In this document: one piece after another, positions 23,441 to 36,700 of the stretch
Layout of the letters: every line of letters starts with the position of its first letter
Numbering within the stretch: position 1 is the first letter of the stretch
DNA from: Wyeomyia smithii
Taxonomy: Eukaryota > Arthropoda > Insecta > Diptera > Culicidae
Assembly (NCBI RefSeq): GCF_029784165.1
Contig: NC_073696.1
Location: 169,393,830-169,457,829, forward strand
Length of the DNA: 64,000 nucleotides
Reading direction: 5' to 3'
The notes under the pieces: generated by a model
The model's database searches: none
What the model was told of the DNA's origin: nothing
The model's input: the letters and a program-made list of their open reading frames with translations, nothing else
Program-made: the position numbers and the translations under genes

Positions 23441-23654
23441 ACTGTCAAGTGTATTAATCACTAAATTGTACTTCTATACAATGAAGGAAATACAATGGAA
23501 CAACTTTTTGAAGACAGTACGGCCTTAAAATAATTCTTTTGGGTCAAAATAATTCTAATCAATCGCTGCAAAACAGCTTTGGAAACAGTGTGCAATGGTA
23601 AATCGGTCTTCTGTCCATGAATGGTTAGTTACAAAACGTACCTATATTAGAGAT

Positions 23655-24045
23655 CGTCGGGTTTGATGTTTTTCAAACCCGTACCCGACCCGAACCCGAA
23701 TTTTTTTTTCGGTCGAAACCCGAGCCCGATCCGAACCCGAAACTTTTTTTTTCGTTCAAACCCGAACCCGACCCGAGCCCGAGAATTTTATTTTATTTCC
23801 ATGAAACCCGAACCCGACCCGAACCCGAAATTGTGAAACCCGAACCCGAGTTTTCATAGATTTTATAGTCGGGTTTCGGGTTTTCATACTCAAACCCGAC
23901 CTAAACCCGGCATTTTCAAACCCGAACCCGACACGAACCCGAAAGTATTTTTTTCACCAAACCCGAACCCGACCCGTACCCGACTCTTTCAAAAATTTTC
24001 AAACCCGAACCCGGGTACGGGTCGGGTTCGGGTTTCGGGTTCAAA
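23655..24045. repeat. GAACCCGACCCG-rich dispersed repeat, copy 2
   Basis: Same unit order as 5964-6508, beginning GTCGGGTTTGATG and ending GGGTACGGGTCGGGTTCGGG. It lacks the 130-bp internal segment of copy 1. Confidence 0.75.
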
Positions 24046-24126
24046 AACATTTGTTTAGAGTTCAAATCGAAGTGAAAATCTCTATAAAATGTTCATACCC
24101 GAGCAGGAAGAAACATCATTATAATA

Positions 24127-24235
24127 CACTGGGGTCTTTTTTTACGCGGTTGGTTGTACCGCGTTGAAAAAATCCGCGTATAAAAAAAACCGCGTGATTT
24201 TAAAAAATCACGTAAAAAAATTCCATTCAATAAAA
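24127..24235. mobile_element. CACTGGGGTC MITE left end
   Basis: TA followed by CACTGGGGTCTTTTTTTACG, then CCGCGT-containing units and a small palindrome (CGTGATTTTAAAAAATCACG). No matching right end lies nearby. The complementary terminus occurs at 38208-38343. Confidence 0.5.
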
Positions 24236-24801
24236 AGATCTGATTAAAAATAATGGCACCTTAGTAAATATAAACTTGGAAAATGATATAAAAATGGTAA
24301 CGACACACACAAAATAAGTTTAAAGTGCTTCTAAAATGAATTTCATTGAAGAACATGACAATAACATTTTATAATAATTTTACCACACGTTCAAGCTTTC
24401 GTTCCTTAATCTGAAGTTAATCGCAACGACCATGACTCGTATCGTTATACAATTATTAATGTATTTTTGTTCCTTCCTCCCAAATCAACGGAAATTGCAT
24501 ATTATTTGATAATAACAGCAAATATAATAAAAATATGCATTATTTAGACCAGATCGACTTGAACTGTCCTACAGTACGGTCGCATTTTACCAACAGCTCG
24601 AGGCTAAGTCTTAGACTACCGAGAGATATTGAAATTTTGTTTTTCGCTTTCAACAGGCAATCTTTTTAAAAGACTACCTGTTGAAATGCAAAGTAATAAA
24701 TTTGTTTTTAACGTTAACGAGTGTTTAGTTAGTAAATTTGGTTTGAGATATTTCTACTTAAATTCTATAGTGAAGTGAAAGTGAAGTGAAGTTTTCCAGT
24801 T

Positions 24802-26036
24802 ATGCCTGGAAGAAATAAAAAAGCTCGCTTTGATGCGGCTTCAAGGAAACGTGAGGCATCTCCTCCAAGTGACACTGAAATTTCGACTAACAGGTATGAT
24901 GTTCTTTCTTCCGTTGGGGATCAAGAATTTCAAACTTCTCATACTGAGCATAAAGCCGTTATGAAGAAGGTTAAAGTTCCACCTATTGTGGTATTTGTAG
25001 CAAATTTTAAAGCATTTCGATCAGAACTTTCATCATTTCTGTCGGATGTGAAAGTTAATTTTCAAATTGGCCGTCAAGGTGGAATTCGTATTTTTGCCGA
25101 ATCTTTTGATGGCCATAAACATCTTTAACAGTATTCGACTGAAAAGATGTATAAATTTTATTCTTTTGATGCCAAAAACGAGAGACCGTCTTGGAATGAT
25201 CAAACTATTGATGATAATTTTGTTTAAGTTTGTTTGTCAGAATCACTTGGTTTTGCCCCCAACCAAGTAATTTTGATGAAACGAAAGGCAAATGCCAAAA
25301 TAATCAAACTGGAATACACCAGGAAAATTACTTAGTACATTTTGATCGTAACAAAGTAAATAATTTGAAATGTTTGGAAAAAGCACGTGTTTTATTCAAC
25401 GTGCGAATAAAGTGGGAAAATTTCAAGAGAATGGAGGAAGCTGCCATATGGCAGCAAAATGTATGATTTGTGGTGACACTAGATATCTGCACGAAAGATA
25501 TCTGCCCCGTGAAAGAGACCACTAATAGTTTCAAATGTGTAAATTGTGGGGGAAATCACAAATCTAATTTCTTTAATTGACCTGTAAGGTCAAAAATTAT
25601 TGCTTCCAGACAACGTAGGAATTCTAAACAAAAACCTGTTGTCAATGTGGGTAATCAAAAGACTTTCAATACTGTTTAGGCATCGCCAGCACTTTCATTA
25701 GCAGGTCTGTATGTAGGTAATAATTTAAATTCAAATAACAAAGTTCAGACAAAAAATCCTGTTCAGGCAACACCAGGCTGTTCATATGCCAGTGTCCTTT
25801 CAGGTAATATTTCAAATTCAAACAGTAACAAACCATTCGTGTTTGGTGCTGAAAAGTCAGCCAGTATTGATTTAGGCATTCCAACACCCGAAATGATTGA
25901 TTACCTACAACAATCCATGCTGCAGTTAATGTCCGCTTTGTTGAACTGTAACTCGATGTATGAGGCTGTTCAAGTAGGTATGAAATTTACAACTAATATT
26001 GTTATGAAATTGGAATTCAGCAATGATTTTAAATAA
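24802..26036 (+). pseudogene. Jockey-like ORF1 (nucleic-acid-binding protein)
   Basis: Begins MPGRNKKARFDA at 24802. An intact N-terminal 108 codons includes the KVPPIVVF...FRSELSSFL stretch typical of Jockey-clade ORF1. After a frameshift and stops, a degraded Cys-rich part (CMICGD, CKLWG and similar) reflects former CCHC knuckles at about 25455-25580. The last open part is 25839-26036. Its TAA overlaps the ORF2 ATG at 26023, as usual in this clade. The product would bind element RNA as a chaperone. Multiple stops make it dead. Confidence 0.75.
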
Positions 26037-27888
26037 TGCTGTAAAATTTCTAAATTGGAATGCTCGCTCTTTAAAAGCGAAAGAGGATAAATTTTTCAAT
26101 TTTTTAACAGTCCACGATGTGCATATTGCAGTTGTGACTGAAACGCTTTTGAAGTCAAATATTAAACTAAAAAGAAACCCAAATTATATGGTTCATAGGT
26201 TTGATAGAATTGATGTTGGCGGTGGTGGAGTTGCAATAGTTATCCACCGTCGAATAAAACATCGTGTTTTACCCCATCTTGAAACCAAAGTTATCGAGAG
26301 TTTATTTATAGCCGCAGTGTATTTGCCTTTTCAATGCACTGGTGAGCGAAAAAATTATTACAAGGGAGACTTGCAAAATCTCACAAGAAATCAATCTAAA
26401 TTTTTAATCATCGGTGATTTTAATGCGAAACATCAATCTTGGAATAATGCTCAAAGCAATTCCAATGGAAAAATATTGTTTAATGATTGACCGACTGGAT
26501 TTTATTCAGTTTTATTTCCAAATGGTCCTACATGTTATTCTTCTATTAGGAATCCATCTACAATTGATTTGGTACTAACAAATCAAAGTCATTCATGCAG
26601 TGATTTATTAACTCATGCTGACTTTGATTCTGATAATCTTCCCATAACATTTTCTGATTCCCATGAAACTATTTTAAATCCCACTAAATTTGTGTTAAAT
26701 TATCACAAGACTAATTGAGATAGATATCGTTCTACGATCGAAGAAAATTTGAATGATGATATTATTTTACAAAATAGTGCTGACATTGACAGAGCATTAG
26801 ATAATTTTAGCAGCCTAATTCTCAATTCCCGGAATTTATCAGTTTCTAAGGCTCGAGTTTTACCCTCCTGGTGTGCGCGCGGGGTTGGTAAACGGCTGGG
26901 CAATGCGTACCTGCAGTACACCCGTACTAGTTGGCATAAAATAGACCCCAGTGTGGTCCATAGCATAATGCCCAGCAACTCCTATCCCTACCTCCACGTG
27001 GTACCGACTGGGATACGAGCAACCAAGGAAAGATCGGTGAACCGGTGGGAACTTGGTCGTATGCTGACAGGAAAGGGGGAGTTGTTCTCCTTGGAGAGCA
27101 GCTTGCCTGAGCGTCTGTTCCCCAGGTCAGGGGCGGCTCAAACAGCCACTGATCCGGAGCGGACGGCTGAACTATGAAATGCGGTGTCTCGCCAGCTACA
27201 CCCAAGACGGCAGCCCCGTCGCGAGACTAGGCATCGCAGCCCTAGTAAGGCAGCATGCTGAAAATAAACATACTACGAACAATCCAGAGAATGATACAAA
27301 TCGGAACAATCGGTATAGACCTAGGCAAACAAAAAAGGACAACGATTGGAAACTTGGTACTTGGAATGTTAGGACTCTGCTCGAACCGGCACGCGTGGGC
27401 ATCTTGGCCAGAGAGCTACGGAAGGCAAAAGTGGAGGTAGCAGCCATACAAGAGGTGCGTTGGCCTAAAACCGGGGAACGTGATTCCGGGCGGTCGATCC
27501 GACCGCGGGCACTTCTTTCAAGTATCACATCTACTACAGTGGCGGCGATAGAGCGGAACGGGGCGTCGGTTTCGTACTACTTGGAAACCAAATAAAGCGT
27601 GTTATTAGGTGGAGGCCTATTAATGACCGTCTATGCGTATTGAGGATCAAGGGCAGATTCTTCAATTACAGCCTTATCAACGTGTACGCGCCGACAAACG
27701 ATAAAACCGATGACGTAAAGGAGGAGTTCTATGAGCTCCTTGAGAAAACGTATGGAGAGTGCCCACAACACGATATAAAGATCGTCATCGGAGATACGAA
27801 CGCACAAGTCGGACAAGAGGAGTTCTATCGTCCCGTTATTGGTAGGGAAAGCCTTTACTCTACCACCAACGACAACGGCTTGAGGCTA

Positions 27889-28240
27889 TAGCGGGGGCCT
27901 AGTGTGGTTGGTAACGTCTCCGCCAATCACGCTCGACGCCTGGGTTCGAATCCCACCGCCGACATAGGTGTCGATGGTTGTGAGGGGGCGTGATCTACTC
28001 ACAACCAACCCAACTGGTCTAGATTCAATCCTAGCCGACACCGGGAGATTTTCTGAGGCGAAAAATCTCTGGGATCACGCCTTCCATCGTATGAGGAAGT
28101 AAAGCCGTTGGCGCCGGTCCGTTGATAAACGGGTCGTGAGTTAGGGTCCTGGGTGTGGAGTCGCCTCCCTGGGCGTCGGTGATTGGCCACAACAGTGGCG
28201 GAACTAGACCGACGGAAAATAAGCGAGAATAAAAAAAAAA
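27889..28240 (+). mobile_element. tRNA-derived SINE (Feilai-like), 352 bp
   Basis: Flanked by the perfect 14-bp TSD ACGGCTTGAGGCTA (27875-27888 and 28241-28254) and ending in an 11-base A tail after AATA. The head is tRNA-like with clear pol III boxes; the body is unrelated to tRNA. The RTE coding frame resumes directly after the second TSD, proving insertion. Feilai identity is a memory-based inference. Confidence 0.9.
27900..27953 (+). promoter_or_regulatory. SINE internal pol III promoter (A and B boxes)
   Basis: A box TAGTGTGGTTGG at 27900-27911 and B box GGTTCGAATCC at 27943-27953. The B box matches the tRNA consensus exactly, and the 31-nt separation is normal for tRNA genes. Confidence 0.85.
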
Positions 28241-31200
28241 ACGGCTTGAGGCTAGTGAACTTCGCCGCGGCCAGGGGAATGGCCATCTGTAGCACCCATT
28301 TTGCACGCCTGAATATTCGGAAGCACACCTGGAGACACCCCAATGGAGAGGCCTGCTCCCTGATCGACCACATGCTGATCGACGGCCGGCATTTTTCAGA
28401 TGTCATAGATGTGCGGTCCTTTCGAGGGCCAAACATCGACTCGGATCACTATCTCGTGGTAGGCAAGATTCGCGCCCGGTTGTCCAATGTATTTAAATCG
28501 AGATCGGCGAGGAAGATACATCTGGACATCCAGAGGTTATCAGCGGAATGAGTTGCTGCAGAGTATACTCAGAAAGTTGATAGACGGATCGGTGGACTAG
28601 CTGGAGTGGACCTGAACGAGCAGTGGAAGCACATCCATGATGCGGTCAGCGAAACAGCGCGAGAAGTGATAGGCATGACAACGGGAACCACGCGTAGTGG
28701 GTGGTTCGATGCTGAGTGCCTAACGCCAACACGTTAGTAGCAGCTAATCGTGTAACGCGTCAGATGCGGGAGAAATACCGGGGGGCAAGAGCTGCCGAAA
28801 AGAGGCTTCATCGCCGTAAGAAACGTGAGCACTACGATCGCGTCCTCGCGGAGGCGGAGAATTGCTTCACCAGGCACGACACGAGGAGCTTCTATAAAAC
28901 GAGCAACGGAATCAGGAACCGGACCGTGCCAGTACCTGCCATGTGCAATGACAGGGAGGGGAACCTAATTACCGATAAATCGCAGGTGGCCAGGCGTTGG
29001 AAGCAACATTTCGAAGTGGTGTTGAAAGGTGAGGAAGGGAGGAGAGTCGTCGAGGGGAACAGGATAGAAATTGGGGAGGACGGACAAGCTGTGGACCCAC
29101 CAACATTGGACGAGATGAAGAATGCTTGCAAATAGCTAAAAAACAACAAAGCCGCTGGGAAGTACGGCTTACCGGCCGAACTTTTCAAAGTTGGGAGCGA
29201 GCGGCTGTGTAGTGCAATTCACCAGATTATCCTAAGGGTATGCTCTGAGGAACAACTACCTATGGACTGGTTGGAAGGACTCATATGCCCTATCTACAAG
29301 AAGGGACATAGACTCGACTGTAGTAATTATCGAGGCACAACCATCCTCAACTCCGCTTACAAAATTCTCTCCCGTATCCTGTTCCAGCGACTGAGGCCGT
29401 TGCAGGAAGCCTTTGTTGGAGAATACCAATGCGGTTTTCGAGTGGGGCGATCTACAACGGACCAGATGTTCACCCTGAGACAGATCCTCGACAAGTTTCG
29501 AGAACACAACCTGCAGACACATCATCTGTTTATAGACTTTCGAGCGGCGTAAGACACAGTGAAACGCAACGAGCTGTGGCAAATAATGCTAGAACATGGT
29601 TTCCCAACTAAACTGATACGTGCGACGCTCGACGGTTTCACATCATGCGTCAGGACAGCGGGCGAATTTTCGGACGCGTTTGTGACGTTAGATGGTCTCA
29701 AGCAAGGTGACGGGCTCTCGAACTTGCTGTTGAACATAGCTTTGGAAGGTACGATACGAAGGTCAGGTGTGCAGAGGAGCGGCACCATCATCACTAAGTC
29801 TCACATGCTTCTGGGCTTTGCGGACGACATTGATATAATTGGTGTTAACCGTAGAGCAGTTGAAGAGGCCTTTACGGCTCTCAAAAGGGAAGCTGCGAGA
29901 ATTGGACTCACCAAAAACACTGCCAAAACGAAGTACATGGTGGCTGGCAGAGAGCCCGGTAGTTCTACGGGTGTTGGTGCTGCGGTGGAGATGGATGGGG
30001 ATACTTTCGCAGTGGTCGACGAATTTATTTATCTTAGTACTCTCGTGACATGTGAAAACGAGGTGAGCCGCGAGGTGAAGAGGCGGATTGCGGCGGCGAA
30101 TAGGGTTTATTACGGATTGCGTAGCCAGCTTAGGTCCCGTAGCCTACAGATCCGTACGAAATTTGCGCTCTATAGGACTCATATCCTCCCGGTGGTGCTC
30201 TACGGACATGAATCGTGGACGTGGAAGGAGGCCGATCGACGAGCGCTTGGGGTCTTCGAGCGTAGAATCCTGCGATCAATACTCGGAGGCAAACTAGAGA
30301 ACGGGGTGTGGCGCAGGCGCATGAATCACGAGCTGTACGAAGTATACAAACACGCTGATATTGTCTAGCTGATGAAACACGGCAGGTTACAGTGGGCTGG
30401 CCATGTAGCACGGATGGCGGATGAGCGACCGGCAAAGATAATATTTAGTAGAGAACCGGATAGAGGCCGACGACTTCGAGGCAGACCGCGCACGCGCTGG
30501 ATGTGTGCTATCGACGAGGATGCCAGAGCAGCGGGTGTAAGGGGAGACTGGAGAGTAGCAGCCCAAGACCGAGTTTTGTGGAGACGTATTCTGGATTCGG
30601 CATAGGATCTTAATGATCTGTCGCCATAAAAGTAAGTAAGGCTCGAGTGAAATTTAATGCACCAATTATTGACAGTGAACTTCAACTTCTTATACGTTTG
30701 AAAAACATACGGAGACGTCAATACCAAAGATCTCGTGATCCTGCTTTGAAAATTATTTTTCAAGAAATACAAAAGGAAATTAAACATAGATTCACTCTCT
30801 TGCGAAATGAGAATTTCATGAGAGAAGTTGAACAACTAGAACCTTATTCAAAACCTTTCTGGAAGCTTTCGAAGGTTTTTAAGAAACCTTCAAAGCCCAT
30901 TCCAGTCCTTAAAGATGATGATTGCATTTTTCTAACGAATGAACAAAAATCTCAAAAACTTGCTCAGCAGTTTGAGAGTGTTCATAACTCCAATTTGAAC
31001 GTAGTAAGTCCTATTGAAAATGAAGTAAACCAAAAGTATGATCAGATCACCACCCAAGAATTTCTTTCTGAAGAGGTATTGGAAACAAACTTGAATGAGG
31101 TGCGAACTATTCTCAAAAAATTCAAAAACATGAAAGCACCAGGAGATGATGGGATTTTCTATATCCTCATCAAAAGACTTCCCGAAAACTCTTTAAATTT

Positions 31201-31947
31201 CTTGGTAAAATTTTTTAACAGATGCTTTGAACTAGCACATTTTCCTACGAAATGGAAAAATGCCAAAGTCACTCCAATTTTAAAACCCGAGAAGAATCCA
31301 GCTGAAGCATCAAGTTGTCGACCAATTAGTTTACTTTCCTCTATTAGCAAACTTTTTGAAAGAATAATTCTTAATAGAATGATAACACATATTAATGAGA
31401 ACTCAATTTTTGCAAATGAGCAGTTTTGTTTTCGCCATGGGCATTCCACTACGCATCAGTTACTTAGAGTAACAAATATGATTCGAACTAATAAATCTGA
31501 AGGCTATTCGACTGGAGCTACTCTTCTAAATATAGAAAAGGCATTCGACAGTGTTTGGAATAAAGGTTTAATAGCTGAAATGTCAAATTTCAGTTTTCCG
31601 CTTTACCTCACAAAAATGATACAAAGTTATTTAACTGACCGCACTCTTCAGGTTAACTATCTAAATGGTAAACCTAATAGATTGCCTGTGAGAGCTGGTG
31701 TGCCTCAGGGGAGTATCTTGGGCCCAATCTTATATAACTATAATCTATATAATCTGATCTTCCTGATTTACAACCAGGTTAGAGAAATCTTTGTTTTGTG
31801 ACGATACAAGCATTTCTAGCCTTCCTGTTATATGCAGTCGGCTAGAAAAAAGTTTAGATATATTTTCTTCATACTTGCAGAAATGGAAGATTTCCCCTAA
31901 TGCTTCTAAAACACAGGTAATTATTTTTCCTCATAAGCCAAGAGTAC

Positions 31948-31982
31948 ATTCCGCGTCGAACACTCGACAGAAACGGACGTGC
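31948..31982 (+). promoter_or_regulatory. Putative internal Inr plus DPE promoter
   Basis: The element starts ACATTCCG. Taking the A of CATT as +1, GGACGTG lies at about +28 to +34, where the downstream promoter element sits in Jockey- and I-type retrotransposons. Spacing and motif are seen; activity is inferred. Confidence 0.45.
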
Positions 31983-32388
31983 AAAGTGGTCGTTCTATTA
32001 CAATCCGGTCCGTGTGTACGAATAGCCAAACAAAAGAGTGTATTATTCGCGCTAAAGGCCAACTAGATTGTGAGTTGTGTCGCTACGTTCTGTACCCGGC
32101 TCGCAACTTTGGCTGTATTGGTGCAAAATACCAGCTGCAGTTTTGATCTGTGCACAGTGAATAGATCTTTCTAATTCAAGGCCATCATTTGACAGTCGAG
32201 TCGTGTCGCTGTGCTGAGTGATCTCACACCCGGCTCACTGCTGGTGGCTGTATTGGTGCTGCTGTACTGGTGCTGCTGGCTGCTTTGGGTGCAGCTTCGA
32301 ACGATCGGACAACCACTGCTGGAAGGAAGAAGTAAATAGGTACGTGTTCTTGTCGGCGCTAGTGCGCTAGTGCACTACATTTAGCGCG

Positions 32389-33755
32389 ATGGATATAAAT
32401 CCCTCGCCTCCCGTACCACCATCCCCGAGCCCCCCTGACCCTGACCCTTCTGTTACCCCCTCCCCTGTTCATCCCCAGTCCCCCCTCGCCCCAGGCTTTA
32501 CCCGGACGGATCTCAACAGGGCAGCTATACTGTTTATTTTCGTCCAAAGGCAGGAGTGAATTCAAAGCGATTAAACATACTGCAAATTTCTAAAGACCTG
32601 ACGGGGTACAAGGCCGTGACCGAAATTTCCAAGGTCCGACCTAACAAGCTCCGTGTTGTGGTCAGTGATCTGATACAGGCCAATGCTATCGCTTGCTCTG
32701 AGCTCTTCACACGCGAGTATCGCGTTTACATACCCGCACGAGACGTGGAGATCGACGGTGTCATAACCGATTCGAGTCTGTCTGTCGAGTGTATCCTAAA
32801 AAGCGCAACCGGTTGCTTCAAAAATACCGAAACACAGGCGAAGAATTTGGATTGTAAGCAATTGCGGTCCATGTCTCTCGTCGGCGGTAAAAAAGTTTAC
32901 ACTCCGTCAGACTCGTTTCGCGTTACGTTTGCCGGATCTGCACTCCCTAGCCACGTCTCGATCGACCGGGTTCGTCTACCTGTGCGATTGTATGTACCCC
33001 GTGTTATGAATTGCACCAATTACAAGCAGTTAGGCCACACAGCCGCCTACTGCTGCAATAAGGCACGATGTAGCAAGTGTGGGGAGACTCATGCGGAAGA
33101 TTCTTGCAGTGTTAATGCTGAAAAATGTATTCACTGTGAGGAAAACCAGCATGAGCTCTCCACATGCCCGGTGTACATGCAGCGCAGAGATAAAATCAAG
33201 CGGTCACTTAAGGAGCGTTCAAAGCGTTCTTATGCTGAGATGCTGAAGAAGACCGTGACCACTTCTACCATAACATCGAACCCCTTTGATCTGTTGTCCT
33301 CTGATGAAACCGATTCTGACGATTCATCAGCGGGAACATCTTATGCCAATCCTGGGGAGTCTAGGAAGAGGAAAAATGTTTCTTCTCCTAAACTTCCCCG
33401 TAAAGGTCCTAAGATTTCCCAAAGTGTAATGAAAAGTACGAACAAACCAAACAGTGCTGCGGAAAAACCGAAGCAAACTCCTCCTGGGCTTGCAAATTTA
33501 AAGTCCCAGAAGTAGTTCATAGCACTGCCAGGAACATCTAAAACCCCAGTTGTTCCTTTTGTACATCCAGTTGATGAAACAAACTCTGGATTAGTGAAAT
33601 TTTCTGACATTGTGGACTGGATTTTTGAAAATTTCAATGTACCCGATTCAATTAAAATTTTTCTTACAGCATTCCTCCCAACAGTTAGATCATTTTTGAA
33701 GCAGTTGACTGCCCAATGGCCCCTCCTTGCAGCGATTGTATCCTTCGATGCCTAA
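32389..33755 (+). pseudogene. I-clade ORF1 (Gag-like, CCHC knuckles)
   Basis: Likely start ATG at 32389 (MDINPSPPVPPSPSPP), a Pro-rich leader. A one-base frameshift in the C-rich tract before about 32530 shifts to the frame that runs YTVYFRPK, LNILQISKDLTGYKAVTEI and onward. Cys/His knuckles follow at about 33009-33180 (CTNYKQLGHTAAYC, CSKCGETHAEDSC, CIHCEENQHELSTC); the first has Tyr-Lys-Gln where Cys is expected. A TAG at 33513-33515 interrupts the C-terminal tail; the natural TAA is at 33753-33755, overlapping the ORF2 start as ATGCCTAA. The product would package element RNA. Confidence 0.82.
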
Positions 33756-36700
33756 TTCAACTGCGTATATAAAGGATTCTATCTCTGTCTTACAGTGGAA
33801 ATGTAGAAGTATTTTACCAAAAATTGATTCGTTTAAAGTTTTGATAAATAAAAACAAATGCGATGCATTTTCCCTTTGTGAAACTTGGCTTACTTCAAAT
33901 ATTGATCTCAACTTCCATGATTTTAATATCATTCGCCTTGATCGAGACACCCCATATGGAGGAGTACTTTTAGGGATTAAAAAGTGCTATTCTTTCTATC
34001 GTATTAACCTCCCCTCGATTCCAGGCATCGAAGTTGTCGCATGTCAAATGACAATACAAGGTAAAGAGCTTTGTATTGCCTCAATATATATTCCTCCCAG
34101 AGCACAGGTTGGGCAACGGCTGCTCTTTGATTTAATAGAACTTCTTCCCTCGCCACGTTTGATTTTGGGAGACTTCAACTCTCATGGTGTGGCTTGGGGT
34201 TCCCATTACAATGATAACCGCTCCTCTTTAATCTATAACCTTTGCGATGACTTCGACATGACTATTTTAAACAACGGTGAAATGACACGTATCCCGAAAC
34301 CTCCAGCGCGCCCAAGCGCTTTGGATCTATCCTTATGTTTGACGTCGCTACGGTTGGATTGTACATGGAAGGTAATCCTCGATCCTCACGGTAGCGACCA
34401 TCTGCCTATTCTTATTTCAATTACAAACGGGTCAACTCGCATGCGACCAATTGACATTCCGTATGACCTCACACGGAATGTCGATTGGAAGTTATACGAG
34501 GAAATGATTTCAAAAGCGGTCGAGTCGATTCAACATCATCCACCACTTGAAGAATACAACCTCCTCGCGGGCTTGATTCTCGACGCCGCGTTGCAAGCCC
34601 AAACGAAGAAATATCCCGGCGTAACGATCAAAGAACGGCCTCCCACTCCGTGGTGGAACCAAAAGTGCTCCGATGTCTACACGCAAAGATCCGACGCGTT
34701 TTTGGCCTTCCAGAAGGGAGGTATACCCGACGACTATATACGGTATTCGGAGCTTAATACCAAGCTTAAAAGCCTGGCTAAAGCAAAGAAACGCGGATAT
34801 TGGCGTCGGTTCGTGAACGAGACGTAAGTATGTCCGGACTCTGTTCCTGCGCAAAACTTTGTTCGCGATACGTCTCCGGGTCACGACGCGATAGAATCAC
34901 CTTTTACGATGGCAGAATTTTCAATTGCCCTCCTGTCCTGTAACAATAACGCGCCTGGGTTAGATAGAATCAAATTCAACTTGTTGAAGAATCTACCCGG
35001 CAATGCCTAGAGGCGCTTGTTGAACTTGTTCAATAAGTTCCTGGAGCAAAACATTGTACCGCAGGATTGGAGGCAAGTGAAGGTGATCGCCATCCAAAAA
35101 CCAGGGAAACCAGCTTCTGATCACAACTCTTATAGGCCGAATGCAATGCTATCCTGTATCCGGAAATTGATGGAAAAAATGATACTCCGTCGTTTAGACC
35201 ATTTGGTCGAATCAAATGGTCTACTATCAGATACTCAATTTGGCTTCCGCCGTGCCAAAGGGACGAATGATTGTCTTGCGTTGCTTTCAACAGATATTCA
35301 GCTGGCGTATGCTCGCAAAGAACAAATGGCGTCAGCATTCTTGGACATTAAGGGGGCTTTTGATTCCGTTTCTATTGACATGCTTTCGGGTAAACTTCAC
35401 CGACAAGGATTTTCTCCAATTTTGAACAATTTTTTGCACAATTTGTTGTCCGAAAAGCACATGCATTTTACGCACGGCGATTTGGCAACTTTTCGCATTA
35501 GCTACATGGGTCTTCCTAAGGGCTCATGTTTAAGCCCCCTTCTTTACAACTTTTATGTAAATGACATCGACGAATGTTTGGCAAATTCATGCACGATAAG
35601 ACAACTTGCAGACGACAGTCTAATCTCTGTTACAGGAGCCAAAGCTGCCGATTTGCAAGGACCATTGCAAGATACCTTGGACAATTTGTCTGCTTGGGCT
35701 TTACAGCTAGGTATCGAATTCTCTCCGGAGAAGACTGAGATAGTAGTTTTTTCTAGGAAGCATGAACCTGCTCAGCTTCAAACACAATTAATGGGTAAAA
35801 CGATTTCTCAGGTTTTGGTACACAAATATCTTGGTGTCTGGTTCGACTTTAAAGGCACCTGGGGTTGTCACGTGAGGTATCTGATGAAAAAATGTCAACA
35901 AAGAGTGAATTTTCTTCGTACAATAACCGGACAATGGTGGGGAGCCCACCCAGGAGACCTTATAAGGCTTTACCAAACAACGATACTGTATGTTATTGAG
36001 TACGGGTGTTTCTGCTTCCGCTCCGCAGCAAACACACATTTGATCAAACTGGAGCGAATACAATATCGTTGTTTGCGTATCGCCTTGGGTTGCATGCAAT
36101 CGACCCATACGATGAGTTTGGAGATCTTAGCTGGAGTACTACCATTGAAAAACCGCTTCTGCAGCCTGTCTTCTCGTATTCTAATCAAATGTGAGGTCTT
36201 GAACCGTCCCGTGATTGAAAATTTTGAAAGGTTAATCAAACTTAATTCTCAAACCCGTTTTATGACATTGTATTTCAATCACATGTCCCAAAATATTAAC
36301 CCTTCTTCGAATATTCCAAATCGTGTTGACTTATCAAATACTTCTGATTCTACTGTGTTTTTTGATACATCCATGATAGAAGAAACTCGTGGAATCCCGG
36401 ATCATTCACGCGTGCAGCAGATCCCTAAAAATTTTTCCAATAAATATCGAAACATCAACTGCGACAATATGTACTACACTGACGGATCACTTCTTGATGG
36501 GTCCACTGGCTTCGGTATCTTCAATAACAATTTAACCGTCTCCCATAAGCTCGATAATCCTGCTTCTGTTTACGTCGTAGAATTAGCTGCAATTCAGTAC
36601 ACCCTAGGGATTATCGAAAAAATGCCTACGGACCATTATTTCATCTTTACGGACAGTCTCAGTTCCATTGAGGCTCTCCAATCGATGAAAGATGTTAAGC

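Larger units (their letters stand above)
27340..30605 (+). pseudogene. RTE ORF: AP endonuclease and reverse transcriptase
   Basis: Endonuclease motifs in order: LGTWNVRTL (about 27352), IQEVRWP, NVYAPTND, IGDTNAQVG; the SINE interrupts at NDNGLRL. The domain resumes with ARGMAICSTHF, SLIDHMLIDGR and SDHYLVVGK. The RT has LICPIYKKG, NYRGTTILN, QCGFRVGRSTTDQ, motif A as FIDFRAA with a stop replacing the expected aromatic residue, LKQGDGLSNLLLN (motif B) and GFADDIDIIG (catalytic). The C-terminus has the RTE hallmarks LYGHESWTW, GRLQWAGHVARM and GRPRTRWM. Frameshifts and stops occur near 27593, 28549, 29132, 29550 and 30366. It resembles the Aedes JAM1 type. Confidence 0.85.
26859..30636 (+). 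mobile_element. Full-length RTE-clade (JAM1-like) retrotransposon
   Basis: Bounded by a perfect 12-bp TSD, TAAGGCTCGAGT (26847-26858 and 30637-30648). Its 3' end reads AAAAGTAAG and runs into the TAAG at the start of the right TSD; short tandem 3' tails of this kind are common in the RTE clade. Without the SINE at 27889-28240 it is about 3.4 kb, the normal RTE length. It has a 5' leader of about 320 bp and one long ORF of endonuclease plus RT. It sits in ORF2 of the Jockey-like element. Confidence 0.9.

Noticed and set aside
27900..27960. A functional tRNA gene
   Set aside because: A and B boxes are good, but acceptor-stem pairing and a 3' end are missing. TSDs and an A tail show it is a SINE.
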